From Bacteroidaceae bacterium (GTDB lineage Bacteria; Bacteroidota; Bacteroidia; Bacteroidales; Bacteroidaceae), in assembly GCA_024398785.1 (NCBI GenBank), contig JAKSIO010000001.1, positions 62,001 through 126,000 of the forward strand: a DNA stretch of 64,000 nt, in the 5' to 3' direction. The number at the start of each line of letters is the position of its first letter. Positions within the stretch are counted from its first letter, which is position 1. A program made the translations under genes and the position numbers. The notes beneath the pieces were generated by a model, which worked only from the letters and a program-made list of their open reading frames with translations, made no database searches and had not been told where the DNA came from. This document shows, piece after piece, positions 48,751 through 58,271 of the stretch.

Positions 48751-49898
48751 GCCGCAAGAATTGGCATAGATTTCTGACAGTTGTCATTAACCTGTTCAGA
48801 GTTATTGTGGCTTTTGTCTTTCTGTTTTCAGGTTTTGTTAAAGCCACAGATCCGATAGGAACTGCAATCAAACTGCAGGAATATTGCACATCTTTCGGAA
48901 TGGATTTTCTGTCACAGGACAATTCGCTGCTGGTAATACTGGCTCTGGCGCAGGCTGTTGTTGAATTTATCCTGGGTGTATATCTGCTGCTGGGTATTTA
49001 CCGGCGCGGTTCAACAGTGACTCTGTTGGTTCTGATGGCGGTTTTGACGCCGTTTACACTATATGTGGCAATTACCAATCCGGTTTCGGATTGCGGTTGT
49101 TTTGGAGATGCTGTCCATTTGACTAACTGGCAGACTTTTGCAAAGAATGTTGTTCTGCTGTTTATGGTCATAATGGTTGTCTGTTGCCGCAAGAGAATAA
49201 TTCCGTTCGTAACCTCACTTACTGACGGACTGATTTCTGCGGTGACATTGTTTTTGATAATAACATATTCTGCATATAATGTTTACCACCTGCCGTTATT
49301 GGATTTCCGTCCTTACAAGGAGGGTGTTAACCTGCAGGAAAAAGTCCTTCTGGAAGCCGATGCCGACTTTTTGAATTTCTGGGTATCAGATTCTGAGGGC
49401 AATGATTGTACTCAAGACTTGTTGGAACATCAGGGTTATTCTTTTGTCCTGATATCTGACTTTCTTGAAGATTTTGACTATACTAATTATGACAGGGTCA
49501 CTGACCTGATTGAATACACGCGTTCTTACGGATACAGATTCGTTATCCTGACATCGTCTGAATCTGCTGTGGTGGAGCAGTGGCGCCAGGAAATGGATCC
49601 GAGTGTGGAGTTTATGAGTGCTGACGATGCCGTACTTAAGACAATAATCCGTTCCAATCCCGGACTTGTCATACTTAAGGATGGCAGGATAATGAGCAAG
49701 TTCAGCCGTTCGGATATCCCGAAAGACGATGTGTTGATTGCGTCAGTTGACAGTCTGGATATACTCAATGCCGATAAGATACTGGCACTTCCCACATGGG
49801 CATTTGTGTTGTTCTATATGCTGGTACCTTTTATGGTTATTGGGCTGATAAATGTAGGAATAGTTGTTTTCAGAAGATATAAGGTAAAAAATAAGTAA
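48747..49898 (+). CDS. BT_3928-type membrane protein (DoxX/MauE-like plus soluble domain)
   Basis: A 383-residue protein. The N-terminal part has four membrane helices of DoxX/MauE type ([43 protein letters not shown]). A fifth helix near 170 leads to a periplasmic segment of about 150 residues that looks thioredoxin-like in outline ([14 protein letters not shown]..., [14 protein letters not shown]) but has no CxxC active site. A last helix is near 350-372. The paired Cys in DCGCFGD suggest redox chemistry, as in MauE. The order DUF1599, this gene, tpiA, SPOR is as I recall from Bacteroides. Confidence 0.8.
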   Translation: MSRKNWHRFLTVVINLFRVIVAFVFLFSGFVKATDPIGTAIKLQEYCTSFGMDFLSQDNSLLVILALAQAVVEFILGVYLLLGIYRRGSTVTLLVLMAVLTPFTLYVAITNPVSDCGCFGDAVHLTNWQTFAKNVVLLFMVIMVVCCRKRIIPFVTSLTDGLISAVTLFLIITYSAYNVYHLPLLDFRPYKEGVNLQEKVLLEADADFLNFWVSDSEGNDCTQDLLEHQGYSFVLISDFLEDFDYTNYDRVTDLIEYTRSYGYRFVILTSSESAVVEQWRQEMDPSVEFMSADDAVLKTIIRSNPGLVILKDGRIMSKFSRSDIPKDDVLIASVDSLDILNADKILALPTWAFVLFYMLVPFMVIGLINVGIVVFRRYKVKNK

Positions 49899-49917
49899 AC
49901 CTAATTTTATATTAAAC

Positions 49918-50676
49918 ATGAGAAAGAAAATTGTTGCTGGAAACTGGAAGATGAACAAGAATCTCCAGGAAGGTATTGAACTTGTAAAAGAAATTAAGGC
50001 ACTTTGCGATGCCGACAAACCAAATTGTGGTGTAATTGTCTGCACTCCGTTTATCCATCTTGCAAGTGTTACTCCGCTTGTAAACCAGGATATTATCGGT
50101 ATCGGTGCCGAGAACTGTGCTGACAAGGAATCAGGTGCTTACACAGGAGAGGTATCTGCTTCTATGGTAGCTTCAACAGGTGCAAGATATTGCATCCTTG
50201 GCCACTCTGAACGCAGAGCTTACTATCACGAGACAGCTGAAATCCTTAAGGAGAAGGTTCAGCTTGCACTTGCCAACAACCTTATTCCAATCTTCTGTAT
50301 TGGTGAGGTTAAGGAAGAGCGTCTTGCAAATCAGCAGAACCAGGTTGTAAAAGCTCAGCTTGAGGGTTCACTTTTCAACCTCTCAGCAGAAGATTTTGGT
50401 AAGATTATTCTTGCTTACGAACCGGTTTGGGCAATTGGTACAGGTCTTACAGCAACTCCGGAGCAGGCAGAAGACATTCATGCTTTCATCCGTTCATTGG
50501 TTGCAGACAAATACGGCAAGCAGGTGGCTGATGATTGTACAATTCTCTACGGTGGCAGCTGCAAACCATCAAATGCAAAGGAACTGTTTGCTAAACCTGA
50601 TGTTGACGGTGGTCTTATCGGTGGCGCTTCCTTAAAGGCAGCTGACTTCAAAGGTATTATTGACGCTTGGAAATAA
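49918..50676 (+). CDS. tpiA: Triosephosphate isomerase
   Basis: Interconverts dihydroxyacetone phosphate and glyceraldehyde 3-phosphate. The 252-residue TIM barrel has GNWKMNK with the catalytic Lys, the catalytic His in LGHSERR, the catalytic Glu in [10 protein letters not shown], and the phosphate-binding YGGS and GGLIGGASL. It is complete. Its codon use looks biased towards a high-expression set compared with its neighbours (judged by eye). Confidence 0.97.
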   Translation: MRKKIVAGNWKMNKNLQEGIELVKEIKALCDADKPNCGVIVCTPFIHLASVTPLVNQDIIGIGAENCADKESGAYTGEVSASMVASTGARYCILGHSERRAYYHETAEILKEKVQLALANNLIPIFCIGEVKEERLANQQNQVVKAQLEGSLFNLSAEDFGKIILAYEPVWAIGTGLTATPEQAEDIHAFIRSLVADKYGKQVADDCTILYGGSCKPSNAKELFAKPDVDGGLIGGASLKAADFKGIIDAWK

Positions 50677-50686
50677 TTAAAAAGAA

Positions 50687-51160
50687 ATGAGAACCCTCAG
50701 AGTAATATTATTCTCTGTAGTCTTCTTGAATATTATGAACTTGATCAGTGCACAGGAATCTCCTGTGACACTGGTTGACGTTCTGGAGGACAAAAAGGAA
50801 GGACAGGGCACAATACTTGTAAAACGTGACCTCAGACTGGACTCTTTGATCGGGACCTATTTCAATCCTGAACTTTCATCGCAGATAAAAGTTGCCGGAT
50901 ACAGAATAATGGTCTATCGTGGCAAGGGCTCAAAGCTGTCACAGCAGACAGCCATGGACTATAAAGCCCAGATTGAGGAAAAATACGGAAACTCTCTCCC
51001 TGTCTATTGCTATTTCAGTTCTCCGCGTTGGTGGTGTACTGCCGGTGATTTTCTTTACTATGAAGAGGCCTATTCCGTTATGCGCAAACTCAAGCGCGAT
51101 TTAGGTATAGACGACATGTACATTATGACTAATCAGGTTATAAAGGTTGACCTGCGTTAG
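50687..51160 (+). CDS. Secreted SPOR-domain-like protein
   Basis: A 157-residue exported protein with a signal peptide (about 1-23, ending NLISAQES). The C-terminal half has the SPOR-like pattern (YRIMVYRGKGSKLSQQTAMDYKAQIEEKYG ... GDFLYYEEAYSVMRKLKRDLG), the fold that binds denuded peptidoglycan. It has no lipobox. It lies 10 bases after tpiA and converges on the next gene, overlapping its end by 23 bases. Confidence 0.8.
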   Translation: MRTLRVILFSVVFLNIMNLISAQESPVTLVDVLEDKKEGQGTILVKRDLRLDSLIGTYFNPELSSQIKVAGYRIMVYRGKGSKLSQQTAMDYKAQIEEKYGNSLPVYCYFSSPRWWCTAGDFLYYEEAYSVMRKLKRDLGIDDMYIMTNQVIKVDLR

Positions 51161-51707
51161 ACTGTAACAGATCAAGAACTCGTTGAGCGGCCATACTTAC
51201 AGATATGTTGTCGCCTTTGAGTGCTGTCTGCGCCTGATCTATCAATTCGTCCCGGTATCTGGAATTCATCTCTCCGTTGGTCTGGATAAGACGGGCAATA
51301 ATCAGGTATCCGCAATATTGTCCCATAACATTCTGGGATGCAATCCAGCGGAATGCCATAATTCCTGCAAACCGTGTTTTTCTGAGAAGGTTGAACGACA
51401 ATTGTTCCGCCAAGTCGGGATACTCAACATCTTCAAGCCACAATTCCGCCAGACTCATATCCATATCGTCAACCGGCATCAGCATTGTAGCCAGTATACG
51501 GCATTCACGTATGTTCTCTTTCCATAGAGCGCATGCAAGGGCGCAATCAGGAGTGTAATCTGCCGCAATTTTTTTTAATTCAACGGCTTCTACGCCAAAG
51601 TTCAAGTGGTAGTTATACCCATGTGAGCGCATGTCAGATGCTGCAGCTCCGTTCATGGAAAGGCGCAATTTTGTCTTAATATCTTTGAGAATATCGCTGT
51701 TGTTCAT
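51138..51707 (-). CDS. DNA alkylation repair (AlkD-like HEAT) protein
   Basis: A 189-residue all-helical protein resembling AlkD-type DNA glycosylases built from HEAT-like repeats. Family-like parts are NYHLNFGVEAVELKKIAADY, the segment LWKENIRECRILATML, and EYPDLAEQLSFNLLRKT followed by FAGIMAFRWIA. It is shorter than characterised AlkD proteins (about 230 residues) and lacks the last repeats, so activity is uncertain. Its end overlaps the SPOR gene on the other strand by 23 bases. Confidence 0.65.
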   Translation of the reverse strand: MNNSDILKDIKTKLRLSMNGAAASDMRSHGYNYHLNFGVEAVELKKIAADYTPDCALACALWKENIRECRILATMLMPVDDMDMSLAELWLEDVEYPDLAEQLSFNLLRKTRFAGIMAFRWIASQNVMGQYCGYLIIARLIQTNGEMNSRYRDELIDQAQTALKGDNISVSMAAQRVLDLLQSNAGQPL

Positions 51708-51731
51708 TGAATTCCAGTTTGGAAACGGCTA

Positions 51732-51762
51732 CAAAATTCACTATTTTTTTGGAAATAAACAA
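51732..51762 (-). promoter_or_regulatory. Weak promoter candidate for the AlkD-like gene
   Basis: On the minus strand, TTG (51762-51760) is followed after 20 bases by GAATTTTG (51739-51732). Spacing is right, but the first base of the -7 box is G instead of T. Confidence 0.25.
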
Positions 51763-51802
51763 GGACTCATTTGCTCAAGAATTATTATCTTCGCCAAACA
51801 TT

Positions 51803-53767
51803 ATGATAGATCAGTCCGTAATAGAGAAAGTATTGGATACAGCCGATATTGTAGAAGTTGTTTCCGATTTTGTTACACTCCGCAAGCGTGGTGCCAACTA
51901 TGTTGGTCTTTGTCCGTTTCACAACGAAAAAACTCCAAGTTTCAGTGTTTCCCCTTCACGCGGAATATGCCACTGTTTCAGCTGCGGCAAAGGAGGAAAT
52001 GTGATCCATTTTCTGATGGAGCAGGAACAGCTCACTTTTGTTGAGGCTATTGAATGGTTGGGAAAGAAATACGGTATTCCTATTCCGCATAAAGATATGA
52101 CTGAGCAGGAACGCAGTACTCAGTCCTTGCGCGAGTCATTGTATACGGTCAATAATTTTGCCCTGGATTTTTTCAAAAAAAATCTTCCGGGCAGCATTGC
52201 TTTGCGGTATTTGCGTTCACGCGGCTTGCAGGACAGCATTATTGAGAAATTCTGTTTGGGTTTTTCGCCGGAATCTTCTCATGCTCTTGCCGATGCTGCA
52301 TTGAAAGCCGGGTACAACAAGGATTATCTGGTACAGACAGGTGTATGTATGGAACGTGATGACCACACACTTTATGACCGTTATCGCGGGCGTGTAATCT
52401 ATCCGGTATTCTCTCTTGCAGGCAAGGTTGCTGCGTTCGGAGGAAGAATAATGCAGTCCGATGCAAAAGCTGCCAAATATGTCAACTCACCCGAATCTCT
52501 GATATACTCTAAAAGACGCGAACTGTACGGACTTTTCCAAGCCAGACAGGCCATTTCCAAAGAAGACTGCTGCTATTTGGTTGAAGGATATATGGATGTG
52601 ATATCCATGCATCAGTCCGGAGTTGAAAATGTTGTCGCAAGCAGTGGAACCAGTCTTACAACAGAACAGATCAGATTGATAAGACGCTTTACAAAAAACA
52701 TTACCGTTCTATACGATGGCGACAGCGCGGGAATAAAGGCATCGCTCAGAGGTATTGACATGCTGCTGGCCGAAGGTATGAATGTTAAGGTTTTACTGTT
52801 GCCCGATGGAGAAGATCCTGACAGCTATGCTCAGAAAAACGGTGCTGCTGCTTTCCAGGAGTATTTAGGCAAGCATCAGACTAATTTTATCCGTTTCAAA
52901 ACGGATCTGTTGCTGAAAGAAGCCAATGGCGACATCTCCCAGAAAGCCAATCTTATAAAGGATATTGTAAACAGTATAGCAGTAATTGAGGATGCCATTA
53001 CGCGGTCGGTATATATCAAAGACTGCAGCGCACGTCTTGATGTAGCGGAGTCTCTTCTGATTCAGGAAGTGAACAAACTGCGTCATCATGCAATCATGCA
53101 GCAGCGTGTGGAGCGCATGGAGGAACAGAATAGCCAGTCAATGCAGGAAAAAGTTGAAGTTGAGGATAATGAGCAGGATTCCGTTGAACAATTGCGCAAT
53201 CAGGTACGTCAGCTGTTGCATGGAAAGATGGCAGGCATTATTGCCAAGGAACGCACTTTGATGTGTTTACTGGTCCGTTATGGAGACAAAGTTATGTGTC
53301 AGACCAATTATAACGGTCAGAATGATTATGAACTGAAAGTAGGGGAGTTCATAATTGATTCTCTTAACATGGACCAGCTTGAACTGCTGCATCCGGTTTA
53401 CAAAACTATACTTGATTTATTCAAGGATCATTACAAGGAGCAGGACTTTGTTTCGGAGCGCTTCTTTATGTCTTATCCGGACGATGTAGTGAATAAAACT
53501 GCCGTTGACCTGATGCAGGACAAGTATCAGCATGATAATTCCACTAATGCTCAGAATACCGACAATTTGATGGAGTTGTCACAGTATGTAGTGAATGACT
53601 ACAAATATTCTATAGTTCAGCATTGGCTGAAAGAAATAATAAAACAGCTTGAGGATACAACTCTTTCAGATCAGGAAATTGTTTCTCTCCAGGAACGTTA
53701 CCGTGGATTGCTTGATGTCCGCAATCAGTTGACCAAATTGCTTGGCAACCGTGTAATTAACTTATAA
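51803..53767 (+). CDS. dnaG: DNA primase
   Basis: Makes RNA primers for replication with the DnaB helicase. Starting at the ATG at 51803 (MIDQSVIEKVLDTADIVEVV) gives 654 residues; the upstream 32 codons are not family-like. The N-terminal CHC2 zinc finger is CPFHNEKTPSFSV...CHCFSCGKGG. The core and Toprim domains contain YRGRVIYPVFSLAGKVAAFG, YLVEGYMDVISMHQSG and YDGDSAGIKASLRG. The long helical C-terminal region would bind DnaB. Confidence 0.95.
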   Translation: MIDQSVIEKVLDTADIVEVVSDFVTLRKRGANYVGLCPFHNEKTPSFSVSPSRGICHCFSCGKGGNVIHFLMEQEQLTFVEAIEWLGKKYGIPIPHKDMTEQERSTQSLRESLYTVNNFALDFFKKNLPGSIALRYLRSRGLQDSIIEKFCLGFSPESSHALADAALKAGYNKDYLVQTGVCMERDDHTLYDRYRGRVIYPVFSLAGKVAAFGGRIMQSDAKAAKYVNSPESLIYSKRRELYGLFQARQAISKEDCCYLVEGYMDVISMHQSGVENVVASSGTSLTTEQIRLIRRFTKNITVLYDGDSAGIKASLRGIDMLLAEGMNVKVLLLPDGEDPDSYAQKNGAAAFQEYLGKHQTNFIRFKTDLLLKEANGDISQKANLIKDIVNSIAVIEDAITRSVYIKDCSARLDVAESLLIQEVNKLRHHAIMQQRVERMEEQNSQSMQEKVEVEDNEQDSVEQLRNQVRQLLHGKMAGIIAKERTLMCLLVRYGDKVMCQTNYNGQNDYELKVGEFIIDSLNMDQLELLHPVYKTILDLFKDHYKEQDFVSERFFMSYPDDVVNKTAVDLMQDKYQHDNSTNAQNTDNLMELSQYVVNDYKYSIVQHWLKEIIKQLEDTTLSDQEIVSLQERYRGLLDVRNQLTKLLGNRVINL

Positions 53768-53777
53768 ATAGTTAAAA

Positions 53778-54263
53778 ATGGAATCGAAAGACAAGAATAA
53801 GCATGAAGTAGTAAGACATATTCTGACAGAGTTCCTATCTTTGCATAAACTTAGGGCTACCAGGGAACGTTTTGAGATATTGGATGCCATTTATAACATC
53901 AACGGACATTTTACAAACGATCAGTTGCAGGATTATCTGGAGAATGTCTGTAAATTCCGTGTCAGCAGGGCAACAGTATACAACACGTTGAATTTGTTTA
54001 TGGATGCAAGATTGGTTGTATGTCATAACTGTTCTGTCCCACCGCAATATGAAAGAGCTTTGTTTGTGGATCCGCATTTTCATCTGATTTGTACGGAATG
54101 CAAGTCCATGACTGAAATGAAAAACTCTCTGATAGGTGAGAGCCTCAAACTGGTAGATACCAAACGCTTCAAGGCGGCCTATCACATGTTGTATGTTTAC
54201 GGGTTATGTGCAAAATGTGCATTGCGAAAAAAACGTGAAATGAAAAAACTTGACAAGCTATGA
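53778..54263 (+). CDS. Fur-family transcriptional regulator
   Basis: A 161-residue metalloregulator. A winged helix covers about 15-90 (KLRATRERFEILDAIY; VSRATVYNTLNLFMDARL). The C-terminal dimerisation domain has two CxxC pairs (CTEC and CAKC), which would hold a structural zinc. The usual HHDH-type regulatory site is reduced to PHFHLIC, so it may not sense iron like classical Fur and could be nearer PerR or Zur. It lies 10 bases after dnaG and overlaps the peptidase gene by four bases. Confidence 0.88.
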   Translation: MESKDKNKHEVVRHILTEFLSLHKLRATRERFEILDAIYNINGHFTNDQLQDYLENVCKFRVSRATVYNTLNLFMDARLVVCHNCSVPPQYERALFVDPHFHLICTECKSMTEMKNSLIGESLKLVDTKRFKAAYHMLYVYGLCAKCALRKKREMKKLDKL

Positions 54264-54937
54264 TAATCTGGATAATATTTATTGCCATTGCTCTTGCAAG
54301 CTTTATTGTTCAGCGCTTGCTGGAGAAACACATTGAAGAAGCCAAAAAAGTTCCCCTCAAACACGGACTGAGCGGCAAGGAGGTTGCTGAGTTCATGCTA
54401 TCCAATTACGGAGTAAACGGGGTAAAGATAGTCAGTATTGGCGGAGTTCTGACCGACCATTACGATCCTGCTCAAAAAATTATCAATCTCAGCAGCGATG
54501 TCTATAACGGACGCGATGTTGCAGCTGCAGCTGTGGCCGCGCATGAGACTGGCCATGCTCTGCAGCATGCGTTAGGATATCATCCTCTGAAAATGCGTTC
54601 CGCTTTGGTCCCGTTTGTGGCATACGCATCAAGATTCACAACATGGGTCATCCTTGCAGGTATTATCCTGATAGAAATGACACCCATGGTTATGCTTGCG
54701 GGCATTCTGCTTTTTGCTGTTTCAACCATCTTCAGTTTTGTTACGCTTCCTGTTGAGCTTAATGCCAGCCAGCGTGCTCTGGATTGGCTTAATCAGGCCG
54801 ATATTGTTTCGCCCGACCAGGCTGAAATTGCTGAAAAGGCCTTGAAATCGGCTGCAAATACATATGTGGTTGCAGCTATGTCATCTTTGGCAACATTGAT
54901 ATACTACATACTCATTTTTATGGGTCGCAGAGAATGA
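54260..54937 (+). CDS. Zinc metallopeptidase, YugP family
   Basis: A 225-residue membrane protease-like protein with an N-terminal helix (about 1-18), the zinc-binding HETGHALQH at about 94-102, two central membrane helices (about 120-170), the follow-on VELNASQRALDWL, and a C-terminal helix. This is the Zn_peptidase_2/YugP layout. The substrate is unknown. Its four-base overlap with the Fur-like gene suggests joint expression. Confidence 0.87.
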   Translation: MIIWIIFIAIALASFIVQRLLEKHIEEAKKVPLKHGLSGKEVAEFMLSNYGVNGVKIVSIGGVLTDHYDPAQKIINLSSDVYNGRDVAAAAVAAHETGHALQHALGYHPLKMRSALVPFVAYASRFTTWVILAGIILIEMTPMVMLAGILLFAVSTIFSFVTLPVELNASQRALDWLNQADIVSPDQAEIAEKALKSAANTYVVAAMSSLATLIYYILIFMGRRE

Positions 54938-54973
54938 TTTGTAATAATTAAGTAAACTATATACATAAAAATA

Positions 54974-56332
54974 ATGGCACAGACACCTTCTATTCCAAAG
55001 GGTACAAGAGATTTCATGCCGCAGGAGATGGCAAGAAGAAACTATATTTTTTCAACAATCCGTAAAGTATTCCAGTTGTTCGGCTACAGCCAGATAGAGA
55101 CTCCAAGCATGGAGAATCTGTCAACACTCATGGGTAAATACGGAGAGGAAGGAGACAAACTTCTTTTCAAGATACAGAATTCAGGAGACTATTTCAAGGG
55201 TATTACAGATGAGGAACTGCTTTCACGCAATGCATTGCACCTTGCTTCAAAGTTCTGTGAGAAGGGCTTGCGCTATGACCTTACGGTTCCGTTTGCCCGT
55301 TTTGTAGTAATGCACAGAGAAGAGATAGCATTCCCCTTCAAGCGTTACCAGATACAGCCGGTATGGCGTGCCGACCGTCCGCAGAAAGGCCGTTACCGTG
55401 AGTTCTATCAGTGCGATGCAGACCTTGTTGGAAGCGATTCCCTTATGAACGAGGTGGAAATCATCCAGATGATAGACATGGTGTTCAGTTCGTTCCGCAT
55501 AAACGTCTCCATAAAGATGAACAACCGCAAGATTCTGGCCGGCATTGCTGAAACCATCGGTTGCCCGGACAAAATAACAGATATAACAGTTGCTATTGAC
55601 AAACTGGACAAGATAGGGCTCGATGCCGTCAAAGCTGAGCTTATGGAACATGGCATCGATGCCGCTGCTGTATCTAAGCTTGAACCTATTCTTACCCTTT
55701 CCGGTTCAAATGAACAGAAACTGCAGATTATTGAATCCATGCTCAGCGGTTCCGAGGTTGGAACAAAGGGCGTAGAAGAATGCCGTTTCATTTTCAATGC
55801 AATACAGAACTTCTCTTTGAAGAACAATCTTGAACTGGATCTTACTCTTGCACGCGGTCTGAACTATTATACCGGAGCAATATTCGAGGTTAAAGCCCTT
55901 GATGTTGAAATAGGCAGTATTAGCGGCGGTGGCCGTTATGACAACCTTACAGGAATATTCGGCATGCCCGGTGTATCCGGCGTTGGCATCAGTTTTGGTG
56001 CAGACCGTATTTACGATGTCCTGAACCAGCTGGATCTCTATCCGCAAGACGCAACCGGCAGTATTTCCATTCTGTTTCTCAATTTGGGTGAGCAGGAGTC
56101 TGCATGCAGTCTGAAACTGCTTGCTCAGTTGCGCTCACAGGGTATAAGTGGCGAACTTTATCCTGATAATGCAAAAATGAAAAAGCAGATGTCATACGCA
56201 AATGCGCGCGGTGTGCGCTTTGTTGCCATTATCGGAAGTCAGGAAATGGAGCAGGGTACTGTATCCATAAAAGACATGGCAACGGGCAGTCAATCTGTCA
56301 TTGGACAGTCAGAAATCTCCACTCTTTTCTGA
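54974..56332 (+). CDS. hisS: Histidyl-tRNA synthetase
   Basis: Class II synthetase charging tRNA-His. The 452-residue protein has motif 1 near the N terminus ([18 protein letters not shown]), motif 2 ([23 protein letters not shown]), the His-specific [14 protein letters not shown] and [11 protein letters not shown], motif 3 ([15 protein letters not shown]), and the C-terminal anticodon domain. Confidence 0.96.
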   Translation: MAQTPSIPKGTRDFMPQEMARRNYIFSTIRKVFQLFGYSQIETPSMENLSTLMGKYGEEGDKLLFKIQNSGDYFKGITDEELLSRNALHLASKFCEKGLRYDLTVPFARFVVMHREEIAFPFKRYQIQPVWRADRPQKGRYREFYQCDADLVGSDSLMNEVEIIQMIDMVFSSFRINVSIKMNNRKILAGIAETIGCPDKITDITVAIDKLDKIGLDAVKAELMEHGIDAAAVSKLEPILTLSGSNEQKLQIIESMLSGSEVGTKGVEECRFIFNAIQNFSLKNNLELDLTLARGLNYYTGAIFEVKALDVEIGSISGGGRYDNLTGIFGMPGVSGVGISFGADRIYDVLNQLDLYPQDATGSISILFLNLGEQESACSLKLLAQLRSQGISGELYPDNAKMKKQMSYANARGVRFVAIIGSQEMEQGTVSIKDMATGSQSVIGQSEISTLF

Positions 56333-56339
56333 TTTGTTT

Positions 56340-56369
56340 CAGATATTTTTTTAACTTTTCCAATATCTG
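56340..56369. repeat. Inverted repeat before the secreted-protein gene
   Basis: CAGATATT (56340-56347) and AATATCTG (56362-56369) form a perfect 8-base inverted repeat with a 14-base T-rich loop. The loop contains TAACTTTT, a near match to a -7 box. It could be a weak hisS terminator or an operator over the promoter of the next gene. Confidence 0.4.
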
Positions 56370-56394
56370 TGATTAGTTATAGAAAAGCATTGTG

Positions 56395-57021
56395 ATGAAA
56401 AGACATCTTGTTATATGTTTGTTCTTGTTGTCAGTCATCGGCCTGACAGCTCAGGAGCATGTTGCAGTAGATTTAGGCTTGCCAAGCGGTTTGAAATGGG
56501 CATCATGCAATATAGGTGCGTCTGTTCCGGACAGTTATGGCGATTTCTTTGCATGGGGTGAAACTGCTCCACGCAAAGTGTTTACCAACAAAAACAGCAA
56601 GACTCACGGTATGTCTTTCAATAAATTGCTGGAAAGCGGTGTTATTGACCAGAACGGCAATCTGACACCGGAATATGATGCTGCCCATGTAATGTGGGGA
56701 GGTGACTGGCGTATGCCTACCAAAGAGGAAATAAAGGAACTGCTTGATCCAAAGAACTGTACATGTACATGGTCAACAGAATATTCGGTCAAAGGTTGCG
56801 TAATACGCTCAAAAACCAACGGCAACACAATATTCATACCAGTTTCGGGTTCGCGTTATGATTCAAGCATATTCTCCGAAGGGTATCGCGGATTTTGCTG
56901 GAGTGCATCTGTAAATCCCAATTCAACACGTGCATACACTCTCAGCATAGGCTCGGGAAATCACAATCTCGCAAGTGACTACCGCAGTTACGGCATGAAT
57001 ATCCGTCCCGTAACCAAATAA
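56395..57021 (+). CDS. Secreted protein of the Fibrobacter-type paralogous-domain family
   Basis: A 208-residue exported protein with a signal peptide (about 1-20, ending IGLTAQ). The mature domain starts VDLGLPSGLKWASCNIGAS and contains YGDFFAWGET, HVMWGGDWRMPTKEEIKELL and GFCWSASV. This is the pattern of a domain widespread among secreted proteins of Bacteroidetes and Fibrobacter (major paralogous domain/DUF1566-like, C-type-lectin-like). No function is known. I use the ATG at 56395; the frame opens one codon earlier with GTG. Confidence 0.78.
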   Translation: MKRHLVICLFLLSVIGLTAQEHVAVDLGLPSGLKWASCNIGASVPDSYGDFFAWGETAPRKVFTNKNSKTHGMSFNKLLESGVIDQNGNLTPEYDAAHVMWGGDWRMPTKEEIKELLDPKNCTCTWSTEYSVKGCVIRSKTNGNTIFIPVSGSRYDSSIFSEGYRGFCWSASVNPNSTRAYTLSIGSGNHNLASDYRSYGMNIRPVTK

Positions 57022-57036
57022 CATTGCTACCAGAAA

Positions 57037-58074
57037 TTATTCAAATAAATCTGGGCTTGATACTCCAAAGCGTGTCCGGCCCAGATGTTTATATGCCAGG
57101 TCGGTAACTTCTCTTCCGCGTGGAGTACGCTTGATGAAACCCTCTTGGATAAGGTACGGCTCATAGACATCTTCAAGAGTTCCGGGATCTTCACTGATTG
57201 CCGTGGCAATGGTATTCAGTCCTACCGGTCCGCCGTTGAATTTGTCAATGATGGTGGAAAGTATCTTGTTGTCTATGGAGTCAAGTCCATATTTATCTAT
57301 GTTCAAAGCTTCAAGGGCTATCTTCGCAATATCTTCCGTAATCTTTCCCGAGCCTTTCACCTGGGCAAAATCGCGTACGCGGCGTACCAGAGCATTTGCA
57401 ATACGTGGAGTTCCGCGACTGCGCATGGCAATTACATGTGCAGCCTGTTCGGTACATGAAATACCCAGTATGTGTGTGGAACGCAACACAATGTTCTTGA
57501 GTGTATCCACATCGTAATACTCAAGGTGCATATTGATGCCGAAACGGGCACGTAACGGTGCTGTAAGCAGACCGCTGCGGGTTGTAGCTCCGATAAGAGT
57601 AAACGGATTCAGGTCAATCTGAATGCTGCGTGCCGATGCTCCCTTGTCTATCATGATGTCAATACGGTAGTCCTCCATTGCAGAGTAGAGATACTCTTCA
57701 ACAACAGGTGACAGACGGTGAATTTCATCAATGAACAGAACATCGCGCGGCTCAAGAGACGTAAGAAGACCGGCCAGATCTCCCGGTTTGTCCAAAACAG
57801 GACCCGATGTAAGCTTGAATCCTACACCAAGTTCGTTGGCAATAATATTGCTCAGAGTTGTTTTTCCAAGTCCGGGAGGACCGTGCAGAAGTGTATGATC
57901 CAAAGGTTCGCCCCTCATTCTTGCAGCCTGGACAAAGATTTTCAGATTTTCCACAATCTTGGACTGCCCGGCAAAATCATCGAACTGCAGCGGACGCAAC
58001 GCATTGTCCATCTCCTTGTCAGATAGCGATGCGTATTGTTTTTCTCTTATGTCGAACGGCTCCGAACTTTCCAT
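57037..58074 (-). CDS. ruvB: Holliday junction helicase RuvB
   Basis: The hexameric motor of the RuvAB branch-migration complex. From the ATG at 58074 ([19 protein letters not shown]) it has 345 residues, as expected. Walker A is [16 protein letters not shown], Walker [21 protein letters not shown], sensor 1 [10 protein letters not shown], the Arg finger is in LRARFGI, and the C-terminal winged helix contains [16 protein letters not shown]. The extra 28 upstream codons of the frame run through the promoter region and are rejected. Confidence 0.96.
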   Translation of the reverse strand: MESSEPFDIREKQYASLSDKEMDNALRPLQFDDFAGQSKIVENLKIFVQAARMRGEPLDHTLLHGPPGLGKTTLSNIIANELGVGFKLTSGPVLDKPGDLAGLLTSLEPRDVLFIDEIHRLSPVVEEYLYSAMEDYRIDIMIDKGASARSIQIDLNPFTLIGATTRSGLLTAPLRARFGINMHLEYYDVDTLKNIVLRSTHILGISCTEQAAHVIAMRSRGTPRIANALVRRVRDFAQVKGSGKITEDIAKIALEALNIDKYGLDSIDNKILSTIIDKFNGGPVGLNTIATAISEDPGTLEDVYEPYLIQEGFIKRTPRGREVTDLAYKHLGRTRFGVSSPDLFE

Positions 58075-58081
58075 ATGCCTG

Positions 58082-58089
58082 CAAAAATA
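58082..58089 (-). promoter_or_regulatory. Putative ruvB -7 box
   Basis: On the minus strand TATTTTTG matches TAnnTTTG only seven bases before the ruvB ATG, so the transcript would be nearly leaderless. No -33 box is seen at the right distance. Confidence 0.3.
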
Positions 58090-58230
58090 ACATTTTTTTT
58101 GCAATCTTATATGCAATACTTTACTTCGTAAGTTTTCATTCAGGCAGGAATATTTCAAAACAGACTTTTATTAAGAATGTATTTTGGCTTTTTTAATAAT
58201 GTGATTGTGGAAAAATTGGGATTTTATATA

Positions 58231-58238
58231 TAAGTTTG
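58231..58238 (+). promoter_or_regulatory. Putative -7 box of the SpmAB-like gene
   Basis: TAAGTTTG matches TAnnTTTG, 33 bases before the ATG at 58272. The alternative TTG start at 58236 lies inside this box, which supports the ATG. The remainder of the 197-base divergent spacer holds only the two candidate promoters. Confidence 0.45.
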
Positions 58239-58271
58239 CAATATATAACCGCACATGACTTCATTCACGCT

